A DNA stretch of 41,874 nucleotides from Devosiaceae bacterium MH13 (GTDB lineage: Bacteria > Pseudomonadota > Alphaproteobacteria > Rhizobiales > MH13), in the NCBI GenBank assembly GCA_019192585.1, contig JAHCMG010000253.1:1-41874 (forward strand), given 5' to 3'. The position numbers and the translations under genes were made by a program. Positions 19,959 to 28,829 of the stretch are shown here, piece after piece (position 1 is the first letter of the stretch; each line of letters starts with the position of its first letter). Below the pieces are notes generated by a model that worked only from the letters and a program-made list of their open reading frames with translations, did not search any database and had not been told where the DNA came from.

Positions 19959-20143
19959 AGCTTTGGTTCACACTGTTGTTGAGACAGGGCGAACCTAGCG
20001 GGGCAGCTCTTCACAGCTGATCAACCAAGGGCGAAGCGTTTAATGCAAATTTAACTCGATACTTCGCGCCGCCTGGCAGGCCCGGATCGTGTAGCACGCG
20101 GAGCTTGCTACCGGGTTAAAGCGCGTGGGTGAAAGGTCGGCGG

Positions 20144-20611
20144 TTAGCCAGCCTCGGTGGCACCGGCAACTTTCTTGCGCAGGATCATCCGATCCCGGCT
20201 CGACACACCAAGAAGCTCCGCCGTGCGCCAGACCATATTGTCTTCAAGCTCGTTGACGACGCCATCGGCAAACACGGCGTGCCACAAAAGCTCGATCACT
20301 TCGGCCCGCTCTTCCTCGCTGAGCTTGTATTTCAGCGTCGAGGTGAAGCCGTACAGATCGATCGCTTCATCATCGCGGCGCTTGGCTTCAGCCAGCACCT
20401 CTTCGAGCATGTCGCCAGACAGGCCGTACTGCCGATCGAGCGCGCTGCGGATCACGCGCTGCTCGTCTTCGGTCACCTCACCATCGATCCGGATCATGTG
20501 CACCAGCAGGGCCGCGACCGCGACGCGGGCATCGTCGGGCGCAAAAGCACCGGGCTTTTCGTCGGCCGTCTGAGGTTCGGAACCAAAGAGCTTTTTGAGT
20601 TGATCGAGCAT
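20144..20611 (-). CDS. TerB-family (tellurite resistance TerB-like) protein
   Basis: AAALLVHMIRIDGEVTEDEQRVIRSALDRQYGL...LLWHAVFADGVVNELEDNMVWRTAELLGVSSRD is the TerB-like helical repeat. Confidence 0.88.
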   Translation of the reverse strand: MLDQLKKLFGSEPQTADEKPGAFAPDDARVAVAALLVHMIRIDGEVTEDEQRVIRSALDRQYGLSGDMLEEVLAEAKRRDDEAIDLYGFTSTLKYKLSEEERAEVIELLWHAVFADGVVNELEDNMVWRTAELLGVSSRDRMILRKKVAGATEAG

Positions 20612-20672
20612 TACACCGCTTTCTCATGACCCCAAAAGGGGGCGTCGCCACACTGCAAACAGTAGGAAGCGA

Positions 20673-21317
20673 TCAGCGCGATGCAAGCCCACCTGAGGCA
20701 AGGCCGCTGATCGCCTCATCATAGGCGGCGACGACCGCCTCGGCACGGGCCGTGACATCGGGCAGGCTGTCGCCGGGCTTGTAGAGCGACGAACCAAGGC
20801 CGAACCCGTGGGCGCCGGCATTCAGCCATGTCGGGATCGTTTCCGCGCTCACGCCACCAACGGCGTAGGCGGTGGTGGTCGGCGGCAACACGGCGCGCAG
20901 GGCCTTAAGGCCCGTGGGACCGATCAGTTCGGCGGGGAAAAATTTCAGCCCATCAGCGCCCGCATCAAGCGCAGCAAAGCACTCGGTCGCGGTGAACACG
21001 CCGGGCAGGGAGATCATGCCCTTCGCTTTGGTGAGCCGGATGACATCGGCGTTCATGTTGGGGGACACGATCAGCCGCGCGCCCGTGGCCGCGACCGCTT
21101 CGACATCGTCTGTCGTCAGCACAGTGCCGGCGCCGATCACTGCTTTGTCGCCAAGCCGGGCAACAAGCTTGGTGATCGAGTCGAGCGGGTCAGGAGAGTT
21201 GAGCGGCACCTCGATCCAGCTGATGCCAGCGCGGTAGAGAGCCTCACCGATGGCACCGACCTCATCGGGCGTGACGCCGCGCAAAATGGCAACCAAAGGG
21301 CGGGCGGCCAAAGTCAT
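20673..21317 (-). CDS. dgoA: 2-dehydro-3-deoxy-6-phosphogalactonate aldolase
   Basis: PLVAILRGVTPDEVGAIGEALYRAGISWIEVPLNSPDP; Schiff-base Lys region GADGLKFFPAE; ATGA overlap with the upstream kinase gene. Confidence 0.92.
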   Translation of the reverse strand: MTLAARPLVAILRGVTPDEVGAIGEALYRAGISWIEVPLNSPDPLDSITKLVARLGDKAVIGAGTVLTTDDVEAVAATGARLIVSPNMNADVIRLTKAKGMISLPGVFTATECFAALDAGADGLKFFPAELIGPTGLKALRAVLPPTTTAYAVGGVSAETIPTWLNAGAHGFGLGSSLYKPGDSLPDVTARAEAVVAAYDEAISGLASGGLASR

Positions 21318-22255
21318 AACACGGCTCCTGCAAGTTGGGTTTGTTGCGCAAAGATGGAGGCAAGGCCATGGCGAACCAGATCGCCGCCATCGTGCAGCGC
21401 TGTTGGTACGCCGAGCAAATCGCACGCACGCGCATAGGCTGCCGCGAGCTTGGCGCTGCCGATCAGCTCCACCGTCTGGCCAGCGCCCACGCCGGCGGCG
21501 GATAGTTCCGTGCCGATCAAAAGGCCCGAGAGGCGCCCGCGGGCCCTGGCGGGGTTGTCGCCGGCCAGAAGACCCTCCGCACGGATGGAAAACAGCGTCT
21601 GCAGCAGCTTTTCGCCGGCGCCATGCGCCTCGATCACCGCATCGCCGAACGCCACCTCATCCAGCGCACCATCAGAGACAGAATGCCGAAGGATCGATTG
21701 GGTGGCGAGCAGATCGAACAGTTCGCCGGTCAGCGCCGTTTCAAAGCGTTCAAGCGTGCTGCCCCGCAGATAGGCCCATTTCGAATGGGTGCCGGGCAAG
21801 CACACGATGCGCTCGGCACGCCCGCCCACAGGGTCAAGCGCCACCAGGCCAGCGAGCTGTGTTTCTTCACCGCGCATGACATTGAAAGGCCCGCGCTGCG
21901 ACAGCCCCGGAACGAGCCGAACGTGCAAGCGCGGATCACTGCTTTCAACAGTAACGACCGCATCGCCAAGCCGGTCGAGCGCGACCGGTACCGGCAGGTA
22001 GGGCGCCTCGATCCAGCCCTGCCTTGCGCCGACCATGCCGCACATCAAGACCCGAATGGACCCCGCACCAAGCCAAGGCTCAACCGCCGCGCGCAGCGCC
22101 GCGTCGAACGCGGGCGCACCGCCATCGGCGAGCTGCCCCATTCCGGACCCTTGCGCGGTCGCGAGCACCTCGCCGTCCGCCCCCATGGCATAGGCGCGCA
22201 GATTGGTCGTTCCCCAATCCACTGCAATCCAGTCGGGGGCGACCGCATCAGCCAT
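21314..22255 (-). CDS. dgoK: 2-dehydro-3-deoxygalactonokinase
   Basis: MADAVAPDWIAVDWGTTNLRAYAMGADGEVL...CGMVGARQGWIEAPYLPVP...CLPGTHSKWAYL typical of DgoK. Confidence 0.92.
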   Translation of the reverse strand: MADAVAPDWIAVDWGTTNLRAYAMGADGEVLATAQGSGMGQLADGGAPAFDAALRAAVEPWLGAGSIRVLMCGMVGARQGWIEAPYLPVPVALDRLGDAVVTVESSDPRLHVRLVPGLSQRGPFNVMRGEETQLAGLVALDPVGGRAERIVCLPGTHSKWAYLRGSTLERFETALTGELFDLLATQSILRHSVSDGALDEVAFGDAVIEAHGAGEKLLQTLFSIRAEGLLAGDNPARARGRLSGLLIGTELSAAGVGAGQTVELIGSAKLAAAYARACDLLGVPTALHDGGDLVRHGLASIFAQQTQLAGAVL

Positions 22256-23025
22256 CAGCAGGGCACCACCACGCCGCCATCGATGACCAGCGACTGGCCA
22301 CTCATCATGCGGCTCGCCTGAGAGGCGAGAAACAAGACGCCGCCCACCATATCGGCTTCGTCGAGCGTTTCTTTGAGCGCCTGGCTTTTGAGATGCTCGG
22401 CCAGCCCCTCTTCGGTGACCCACAGATCTTTCTGTTTCTGCGTCAGCACCCAGCCCGGCGCCAGTGAGTTGATGCGGATCTTGTCGGCGCCGAACTCATG
22501 CGCCAGCGTCGTGCTCATCGAGGTGATGGCCGCGTTGGACATGGTGTAGATGGGCATGCCGGTCTTGCCGATCATGTAGCTGATCGATGAGAAATTGATG
22601 ATCGACCCACCGCCAGCCTCGCGCATGTACGGCACCGCAGCCTGGCAGGCGAAGAAATAGGACTTGAGGTTGATCGCAATCGACCAATCAAAGAAGTCCT
22701 CATCAACCTCCATTGTTTCATGGCGCTTATCATTGGCCGCATTGTTGACCAGCACCGACAGGGGGCCGTGCCGCTCGCAGGCTTCGTCGATACAGGCCTT
22801 GAGCCGCGCAATATCGGTGATGTCGCACTGCATGTAGTGCGGGCGGTTGCCATAGGTCTCGCCCATCTGATCGGCGAACGCCGTGGCATCGGAGCGCTGA
22901 ACAAAGGCCACTTTCGCGCCTTGCTGCAGAAAGCCCTCGGTCAGCGCAGCGCCGATACCGGAGCCGCCGCCGGTGATGAAAACCGACGCGCCGTCGAGGT
23001 CGGAATAGCGAGCCGATAGCGCCAT
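22255..23025 (-). CDS. Short-chain dehydrogenase/reductase, candidate sugar 1-dehydrogenase; catalytic Lys replaced by Asn
   Basis: ITGGGSGIG cofactor motif, VNNAA, INFSSISYMIGKTGMPIYTMSNAAI; in the galactonate operon; TGATG overlaps on both sides. Confidence 0.88.
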   Translation of the reverse strand: MALSARYSDLDGASVFITGGGSGIGAALTEGFLQQGAKVAFVQRSDATAFADQMGETYGNRPHYMQCDITDIARLKACIDEACERHGPLSVLVNNAANDKRHETMEVDEDFFDWSIAINLKSYFFACQAAVPYMREAGGGSIINFSSISYMIGKTGMPIYTMSNAAITSMSTTLAHEFGADKIRINSLAPGWVLTQKQKDLWVTEEGLAEHLKSQALKETLDEADMVGGVLFLASQASRMMSGQSLVIDGGVVVPC

Positions 23026-24755
23026 CAGTGCGACTCCCGCTTGACGTGAGAGCCCGACGCCCCGACGAGGAAATCAAGGTCTGCGCCTTTGTCGGCCTGC
23101 AGCACATGGTCCACGTACAGCTTCGCATAGCCGCGCGTATATTCCGGCTCCGGCGGCGACCAGTTGGCCCGCCGCGCCTCAAGCTCTTCATCTGAGATCA
23201 GCAGCTGCAAAACGCCATTCTTCGCATCAAGGCGGATGCGGTCGCCGGTTTGCACAAGCCCAAGCGGCCCGCCAGCCTGCGTCTCCGGCGAGACATGCAG
23301 CACCACCGTGCCGAAGGCTGTGCCAGACATCCGTGCGTCTGACACCCGGATCATGTCGCGCACGCCCTGGCGCACCAGCTTGCCGGGGATCGGCATGTTG
23401 CCGACCTCGGCCATGCCCGGATAGCCCTTCGGCCCGCAGCCTTTGAGCACCAAAATGGTGTCCGGCGTGACATCGAGATCTGGATCATCGATCGTCGCTT
23501 TGAGGTCTTCAATGCTCTCAAACACATGCGCCGGACCCTCATGATCGAGAAGCGCATCGGTCGCCGCCGAGGGTTTGATGATCGCCCCATTGGGCGCGAT
23601 GTTCCCCTTCAGCACCCGCAGGCCAGAGGCCGGTTTGACTGGGTTGTCATAGGGGCGGATGACCTCCTCGTTGAAGATCTCGGCGCCATCCGCATAGGCC
23701 GCAATGTCCTTGCCCAGCACCGTTCGAGCCTTGCGCAGCTGCCCGCCATCTTGCAGCTGCTTCAGCACCGCCGGAACCCCGCCCGCATAGGCGAAATCTT
23801 CCATCAGATATTTGCCCGACGGCATGCAATTGACGAGCAGTGGGATATCCGAGCCGAGCTCAAAGTCCTCGATCGTCAGCGGCACGCCGATGCGGCCCGC
23901 AATCGCCAGAATGTGCACCACGGCATTGGTCGATCCGCCCACGGCCGCGTTAGCCACGATGCCGTTTTCGAAGTTCTCGCGCTTGAGCACCTTCGAAAGC
24001 GTCAGGTCCTCTTCGACCATCTCAACGATCCGTTTGCCTGTCAGATGCGCCAGCGCCATGCGCCGCGCGTCCACCGCAGGCAGCGCCGCGTTGGTTGGCA
24101 GCGCCAAACCCATAGCTTCGACGATCGACGCCATGGTCGACGCGGTGCCCATGGTCATGCAGACACCCGCCGAGCGGCTCATGCCCGATTCAGCAGCCAT
24201 AAAGTCCGCAAGCGTCATGTCGCCGGCGCGCACCGCTTCGGAGAACTTCCACACATCGGTGCCCGAGCCGATATCCTTGCCTTTGAACTTGCCGTTCAGC
24301 ATCGGGCCCGACGACACCACAATTGTGGGTAGGTCGACCGACGCAGCGCCCATCAGCTGGCCTGGCGTGGTCTTATCGCACCCGCCCAGCAGCACGACGC
24401 CATCCATCGGGTTGCCGCGGATGGCTTCCTCGACATCCATCGCCAGGAGGTTCCGGAACAGCATGGCCGTGGGCCGCAACTGCGTTTCGCCGAGCGAAGA
24501 GACCGGAAACTCAACGGGAAAGCCGCCGGCTTCCCACACGCCGCGCTTCACGCCTTCGGCCAGCGTGCGAAGGCCGTGGTTGCACGGCGTCAGCTCCGAC
24601 CAGGTGTTGCAGATGCCGATCACCGGCCGCCCGTCGAACACATGATCGGGGAAGCCCTGGTTCTTCATCCACGAGCGGTGGATGAAGGCATCCTTGTCCT
24701 TGCCGCCATACCAGTGGCGAGACCGAAGCGGCTTCTTCTTTGTTTCATCGCTCAT
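23025..24755 (-). CDS. IlvD/Edd-family sugar-acid dehydratase (galactonate/arabinonate/xylonate dehydratase-like)
   Basis: Fe-S Cys contexts GICNTWSELTPCN, LLGGCDKTTPGQLM, SRSAGVCMTMGTASTM; ending LYVDHVLQADKGADLDFLVG typical of the pentonate/hexonate dehydratase branch. Confidence 0.9.
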   Translation of the reverse strand: MSDETKKKPLRSRHWYGGKDKDAFIHRSWMKNQGFPDHVFDGRPVIGICNTWSELTPCNHGLRTLAEGVKRGVWEAGGFPVEFPVSSLGETQLRPTAMLFRNLLAMDVEEAIRGNPMDGVVLLGGCDKTTPGQLMGAASVDLPTIVVSSGPMLNGKFKGKDIGSGTDVWKFSEAVRAGDMTLADFMAAESGMSRSAGVCMTMGTASTMASIVEAMGLALPTNAALPAVDARRMALAHLTGKRIVEMVEEDLTLSKVLKRENFENGIVANAAVGGSTNAVVHILAIAGRIGVPLTIEDFELGSDIPLLVNCMPSGKYLMEDFAYAGGVPAVLKQLQDGGQLRKARTVLGKDIAAYADGAEIFNEEVIRPYDNPVKPASGLRVLKGNIAPNGAIIKPSAATDALLDHEGPAHVFESIEDLKATIDDPDLDVTPDTILVLKGCGPKGYPGMAEVGNMPIPGKLVRQGVRDMIRVSDARMSGTAFGTVVLHVSPETQAGGPLGLVQTGDRIRLDAKNGVLQLLISDEELEARRANWSPPEPEYTRGYAKLYVDHVLQADKGADLDFLVGASGSHVKRESH

Positions 24756-24783
24756 TGCGCGTCCCCCCGAACAGTTTGGACCA

Positions 24784-26868
24784 TCATACCCGCCGCCCCT
24801 CGATAACCCACACGGTTTCGGGGAAGGACCAGGGCATCATGATCCCATGATGCAGAAGGTAGCTTCCCGAGACCACCATGGGCTCGTCCTTCAAAAGCGG
24901 CGACCCCCGTGAGAGCATCGGCGCCGCGTGCCGGTTGATCAAGGTGATTTCGTAGCGCGCATCCGTATCGAGCCGTGTCAGGCGCAAAGGCCGCGGCGCG
25001 ATCTGGGCGCTGGTGCCCGCTTTGCCGATGAACGCCGCAAAGCGCGAGCCATCGGTTGCAAGCTGCTGCTCGGCGATCACCGCAGGGTCCGGACTGTCGA
25101 GCCGCAGAACGTCCGCCCGCAGCATCCAATCTCGGTTTTCCTTCCACCACCCGGTGACCTCTTGCAGCACCGTGCGCTCTTCGTCGGTCAATTCACGCGG
25201 GTCCATCTCAAAGCCCATATGGCGCTGAGCAGCGACCCAGGCCCGGAACGAGATATCGAGCACACGCCCCGACGTGTGGCAGCGGCGCGGGCCAACATGC
25301 GAGCCGGTCACCGCCGCGGGCAGGAACAGCGCCGCGTTGTGCTGCATCTTCAGCCGTTCGAGCGCATCGTTCGAGTCTGACAGCCACACCCGGTGGGTCC
25401 GGCTGAGGATACCGAAATCGATCCGCCCGCCGCCCGACGCGCAGCTCTCGATCTCCACATCGGGGAAAGCCGCGCGAAGCCGGTCGATCAAGGCGTAAGA
25501 GCCCCGCGTTTGTGCCGCGTCAGGCATCGGCAGCACGCGGTTATGATCCCACTTGATATAGTCGATCGGGTACTCGCTGAGGATCGCCGCCATCCGCTCG
25601 TAGATGAAGTCACGCACCTGCGGCAGCGCCATGTTGAGCGCTTTTTGCTGGCGGCCGAGCGTCTGATCTTCGGAGCCCAGCGCCCACTCAGGATGCACCC
25701 GGTGAACATCGCTGTCTGGGTTGATCATCTCCGGCTCAAACCAGATGCCGAAACTCATGCCCAAGCCATGGACGTGATCGATCAGCGGGCCGAGACCATC
25801 GGGATATTTGCGCGGATCCACCTGCCAGTCGGAAAGCGATGTCGTGTCATCATCGCGCTGGCCGAACCAGCCATCGTCCAGGACGAAGCGCTCTGCGCCA
25901 AGCTGCGCCGCCTGCTCGGCGATCTCTTTAAGGGTCGGCAGCTTGTGGTCGAAATAGACCGCTTCCCAGCAATTGTAGTGCACCGGGCGCGGACGTTCGC
26001 GCTGCGGCCAGGTGACGATCTCATCGCGCAGATGGCGCTGGAAGGCGACCGCGCAGCCGTTTAGCCCATCGCGCGAACAGGTCATGTAAAGCGGCGCCGT
26101 GTGGAACGCCGTGTCCGCCACATGCTCCATCCGCGCGGCATGCCCAAACTGGATTTGCCGCCGGCCATCGGGCAGCTCTTCGGCGATCATTCGGTGGCCA
26201 CCGGACCAGCCATAGTGGAACGCGAACGCATGGCCCTGGGTGTTGGTCGCACCGCGCTCGGGCAGGATGAGCCCGGGGAAATGCTCGTGCCCCGTTCGGC
26301 CCGTGCGGTTTTCGCGGTACCGCATGCCAGGCGACCAGGCGGTGGTGTTCATCTGAAACTCACCGCACCACCGGCCGGCGAAATCGATCATCTCATCGCA
26401 TTGCTGCGAGGCTTGCATCACCGGGGCGGCAAACCAGTGCAGATGGATCGGGCGCTTGGCGTCAAGGCGTGCCTGCGCGGTGATGATATGCGTGCGCGGA
26501 TTGATGGCGAAACTGGCCGTGTAGGTCAGAAGCCCGGACGTGTCCTCGTAGATCAGCTCCAGACTGTCGCCCGTTTGGCGCTCCGCCGAAAAGCAGAACT
26601 TGGGCAGCAGCGGCGTGCCGTCGCCATCGCGCAGGATCAGCCCGGGCTGGCCAGGAAACAAGCGTGCCGCTTCGGGGCAGATCGACAGATCGGGGTTCGC
26701 ATCGAGCATACCGCCCGTCACATCGAGCGCGGCCGCGCGCTGCAACACGCCCAGATCCTCGCCAGCCGGCAATGGCGCGCCCCAGTAGGCAAGCTCTGGA
26801 AGGCGATCGCCGTGTGCCGCAAGCACGAGGGTCTGGCGCTCGTCGTCCAGACGCCAGCTTCGTGTCAC
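24784..26868 (-). CDS. Alpha-galactosidase, glycoside hydrolase family 36
   Basis: RFVLDDGWFGQRDDDTTSLSDW, nucleophile region DYIKWDHNR, acid/base region SCASGGGRIDFGIL, GSHVGPRRCHTSGR. Confidence 0.95.
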   Translation of the reverse strand: MTRSWRLDDERQTLVLAAHGDRLPELAYWGAPLPAGEDLGVLQRAAALDVTGGMLDANPDLSICPEAARLFPGQPGLILRDGDGTPLLPKFCFSAERQTGDSLELIYEDTSGLLTYTASFAINPRTHIITAQARLDAKRPIHLHWFAAPVMQASQQCDEMIDFAGRWCGEFQMNTTAWSPGMRYRENRTGRTGHEHFPGLILPERGATNTQGHAFAFHYGWSGGHRMIAEELPDGRRQIQFGHAARMEHVADTAFHTAPLYMTCSRDGLNGCAVAFQRHLRDEIVTWPQRERPRPVHYNCWEAVYFDHKLPTLKEIAEQAAQLGAERFVLDDGWFGQRDDDTTSLSDWQVDPRKYPDGLGPLIDHVHGLGMSFGIWFEPEMINPDSDVHRVHPEWALGSEDQTLGRQQKALNMALPQVRDFIYERMAAILSEYPIDYIKWDHNRVLPMPDAAQTRGSYALIDRLRAAFPDVEIESCASGGGRIDFGILSRTHRVWLSDSNDALERLKMQHNAALFLPAAVTGSHVGPRRCHTSGRVLDISFRAWVAAQRHMGFEMDPRELTDEERTVLQEVTGWWKENRDWMLRADVLRLDSPDPAVIAEQQLATDGSRFAAFIGKAGTSAQIAPRPLRLTRLDTDARYEITLINRHAAPMLSRGSPLLKDEPMVVSGSYLLHHGIMMPWSFPETVWVIEGRRV

Positions 26869-26881
26869 CGCGTCATCCTCA

Positions 26882-27730
26882 CTACTTCACGGCACCGAGC
26901 GTCAGACCGGCGATGAAATGCTTCTGCATCAGGAAGAACATCAGGACCGGCGGCAGAGCGGCGACAATCGAGCCGGCGCTCATTAGGTGATAGGCCGCAC
27001 GGAACTGAGAGTTGAACGCTGTGATCCCTGCTGTCACCGGCTGCGAGTCCGGCCCCTGGGTCAGAACAACGGCCCAGAAATAGTCGTTCCAGATGAAGGT
27101 GAAAATCAGCACCGACAGGGCGGCGAGCGCAGGCCGCATCAAGGGCAGCACAACGAACCAGAAGATCCGCCATTCGGCCACGCCTTCCACCCGCGCCGCC
27201 TCGATCAGTTCAAAGGGCAGCTGGCGGATGAAATTGCGCATGAACAGCGTGCAGAAACCGGTCTGGAAGGCGATGTGAAACAGCACGAGCCCGGTTTTGG
27301 TGTCGTACAGGTTCATCGACACCGTCAGGTCGCGCACGGGGACCATGAGGATCTGGAACGGGACGAAATTGCCCGCGATGAACATGAAGAAGATCAGCAA
27401 GTTGCCATTGAACTTGTAGATCCCCAGCGCGAAGCCCGTGAGCGACGACAGCGCCACCGCACCGATCACCGTGGGAATGGTGATCAGGAGCGAGTTGAGC
27501 ATGTAGCGCGGCATGTCGCTTTCAAAGAACACCCGGCCATAGTTGGTGAAAAACTCAAACGATGAGGGCGGGCCCCAGTAGTTGCCGTTGGTGAAGTCGG
27601 CATCGGGCTTGATCGAGAACACTGCCACAGCGATCAGCGGCAACAGCCACATGATCAGCGCGAGCGGCAAGATCGCTTGGTAGGTCAGCTTCGCGCCGGG
27701 GCCGCGCTGTTCTATCGGCTTAGGAAACAT
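26882..27730 (-). CDS. Carbohydrate ABC transporter permease (MalG/UgpE-type)
   Basis: Start at MFPKPIEQRGPGAKLTYQAILPLALIMWLLPLIAV; EAA-loop ELIEAARVEGVAEWRIFWFVVLPLMRPALAALSV. Confidence 0.92.
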   Translation of the reverse strand: MFPKPIEQRGPGAKLTYQAILPLALIMWLLPLIAVAVFSIKPDADFTNGNYWGPPSSFEFFTNYGRVFFESDMPRYMLNSLLITIPTVIGAVALSSLTGFALGIYKFNGNLLIFFMFIAGNFVPFQILMVPVRDLTVSMNLYDTKTGLVLFHIAFQTGFCTLFMRNFIRQLPFELIEAARVEGVAEWRIFWFVVLPLMRPALAALSVLIFTFIWNDYFWAVVLTQGPDSQPVTAGITAFNSQFRAAYHLMSAGSIVAALPPVLMFFLMQKHFIAGLTLGAVK

Positions 27731-27731
27731 A

Positions 27732-28670
27732 TCAGCGTGCCCCCTTCTCTTCGCGCCACATCGACCACAGGAAATAGGCGATGAAGCCAAGCATGATGAA
27801 GAAGAGCACGACGGCGATGGCCGCGCCGTAGCCCATGCGGAAGCCGAACTCGGACAATGATTCTTCGAACATGTAGAAACTGAGGACGCGCGTGGAACCG
27901 AATGGCCCGCCATTGGTCATAACTGAAATAAGGTCGAACGACCGCAAGGCGCCGATGATCGTCACAACGAACGCAATGAAGGTTGCTGGCTTCAGCTGCG
28001 GCAAGATCACGTACCACAGCATCTTCCAGCCCTTGGCGCCGTCGAGCCGCGCGGCCTCCACTTGTTCAGGGTCCACCGCGTTGAGGCCGGTCAGGTACAA
28101 GATCATGCAATAGGCGGTCTGCGGCCACAGGCTGGCGGCGATGATGCCATAGGTGGCAAGGTTCGGATCACCGAGAATGTTCACGGGCCCGAGCCCGAAC
28201 ACCGCAAGAAGCGCATTCAGCAACCCCTCGCGCGGCAGGTAGAACCAGGAGAAGACGAGGCCGACCACGACTTGGCTAAGGACAAAAGGGAAAAAGAACA
28301 GCGATTTGTAAAGCCGGATGCCGAAGACGGTCTGGTTCAAAAACAGGGCGATGAACAGGCCCGCTGGGATCGCCAGCAAGTACAAGAACAGCCAGCGGAT
28401 ATTGTTCCAGAACGACACGTCGAACTTGCGGTCATCGGTCAGAAGGCGCTCATAGTTGGCGGTGCCAACCCACTCCTTCGCGCCAAGGCCGTCCCACTCG
28501 TGGAACGAGATCCACACCGATTGGAAGATCGGGATGATGACATAGACGGCGAAGAAAAGGATGCCAGGGATCAGGAACAGCCACGGCGTCAGCGCAATCT
28601 CGTTGCGCTTGTACCAGCCGGCGCGTGCCCGCCCGCCATGTCCGGTGTGCCCTGTGGCGCTTGTTGCCAT
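27732..28670 (-). CDS. Carbohydrate ABC transporter permease (MalF/UgpA-type)
   Basis: TPWLFLIPGILFFAVYVIIPIFQSVWISFHEWDG; EAA-loop EQVEAARLDGAKGWKMLWYVILPQLKPAT. Confidence 0.92.
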   Translation of the reverse strand: MATSATGHTGHGGRARAGWYKRNEIALTPWLFLIPGILFFAVYVIIPIFQSVWISFHEWDGLGAKEWVGTANYERLLTDDRKFDVSFWNNIRWLFLYLLAIPAGLFIALFLNQTVFGIRLYKSLFFFPFVLSQVVVGLVFSWFYLPREGLLNALLAVFGLGPVNILGDPNLATYGIIAASLWPQTAYCMILYLTGLNAVDPEQVEAARLDGAKGWKMLWYVILPQLKPATFIAFVVTIIGALRSFDLISVMTNGGPFGSTRVLSFYMFEESLSEFGFRMGYGAAIAVVLFFIMLGFIAYFLWSMWREEKGAR

Positions 28671-28787
28671 TCTTCGCACTCCTCCCGCTTACGCACCGGG
28701 GTTGTCGCCCCCCGTTTGCGCAGCCCTGCCCTGTGTGCCAGCGCATCGGAAAACCGGAGGTCTCTGGCTCCAGGTTACCGATGGGCT

Positions 28788-28818
28788 GCACCCACCCCGG
28801 CGAAACCGGGGTGGGTGC
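28788..28818 (-). other. Intra-operonic stem-loop after the binding-protein gene (GCACCCACCCCGG-5 nt-CCGGGGTGGGTGC)
   Basis: Perfect 13-bp inverted repeat with loop CGAAA, 12 nt from the 3' end of the SBP gene; no T-run beyond it on the minus strand. Confidence 0.85.
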
Positions 28819-28829
28819 GAGATGTAGGC

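Noticed and set aside
20630-20643. CCCC-AAAA-GGGG mini-hairpin between dgoA and the TerB-like gene
   Set aside because: Four-bp stem without T-run; not supportable as a terminator.
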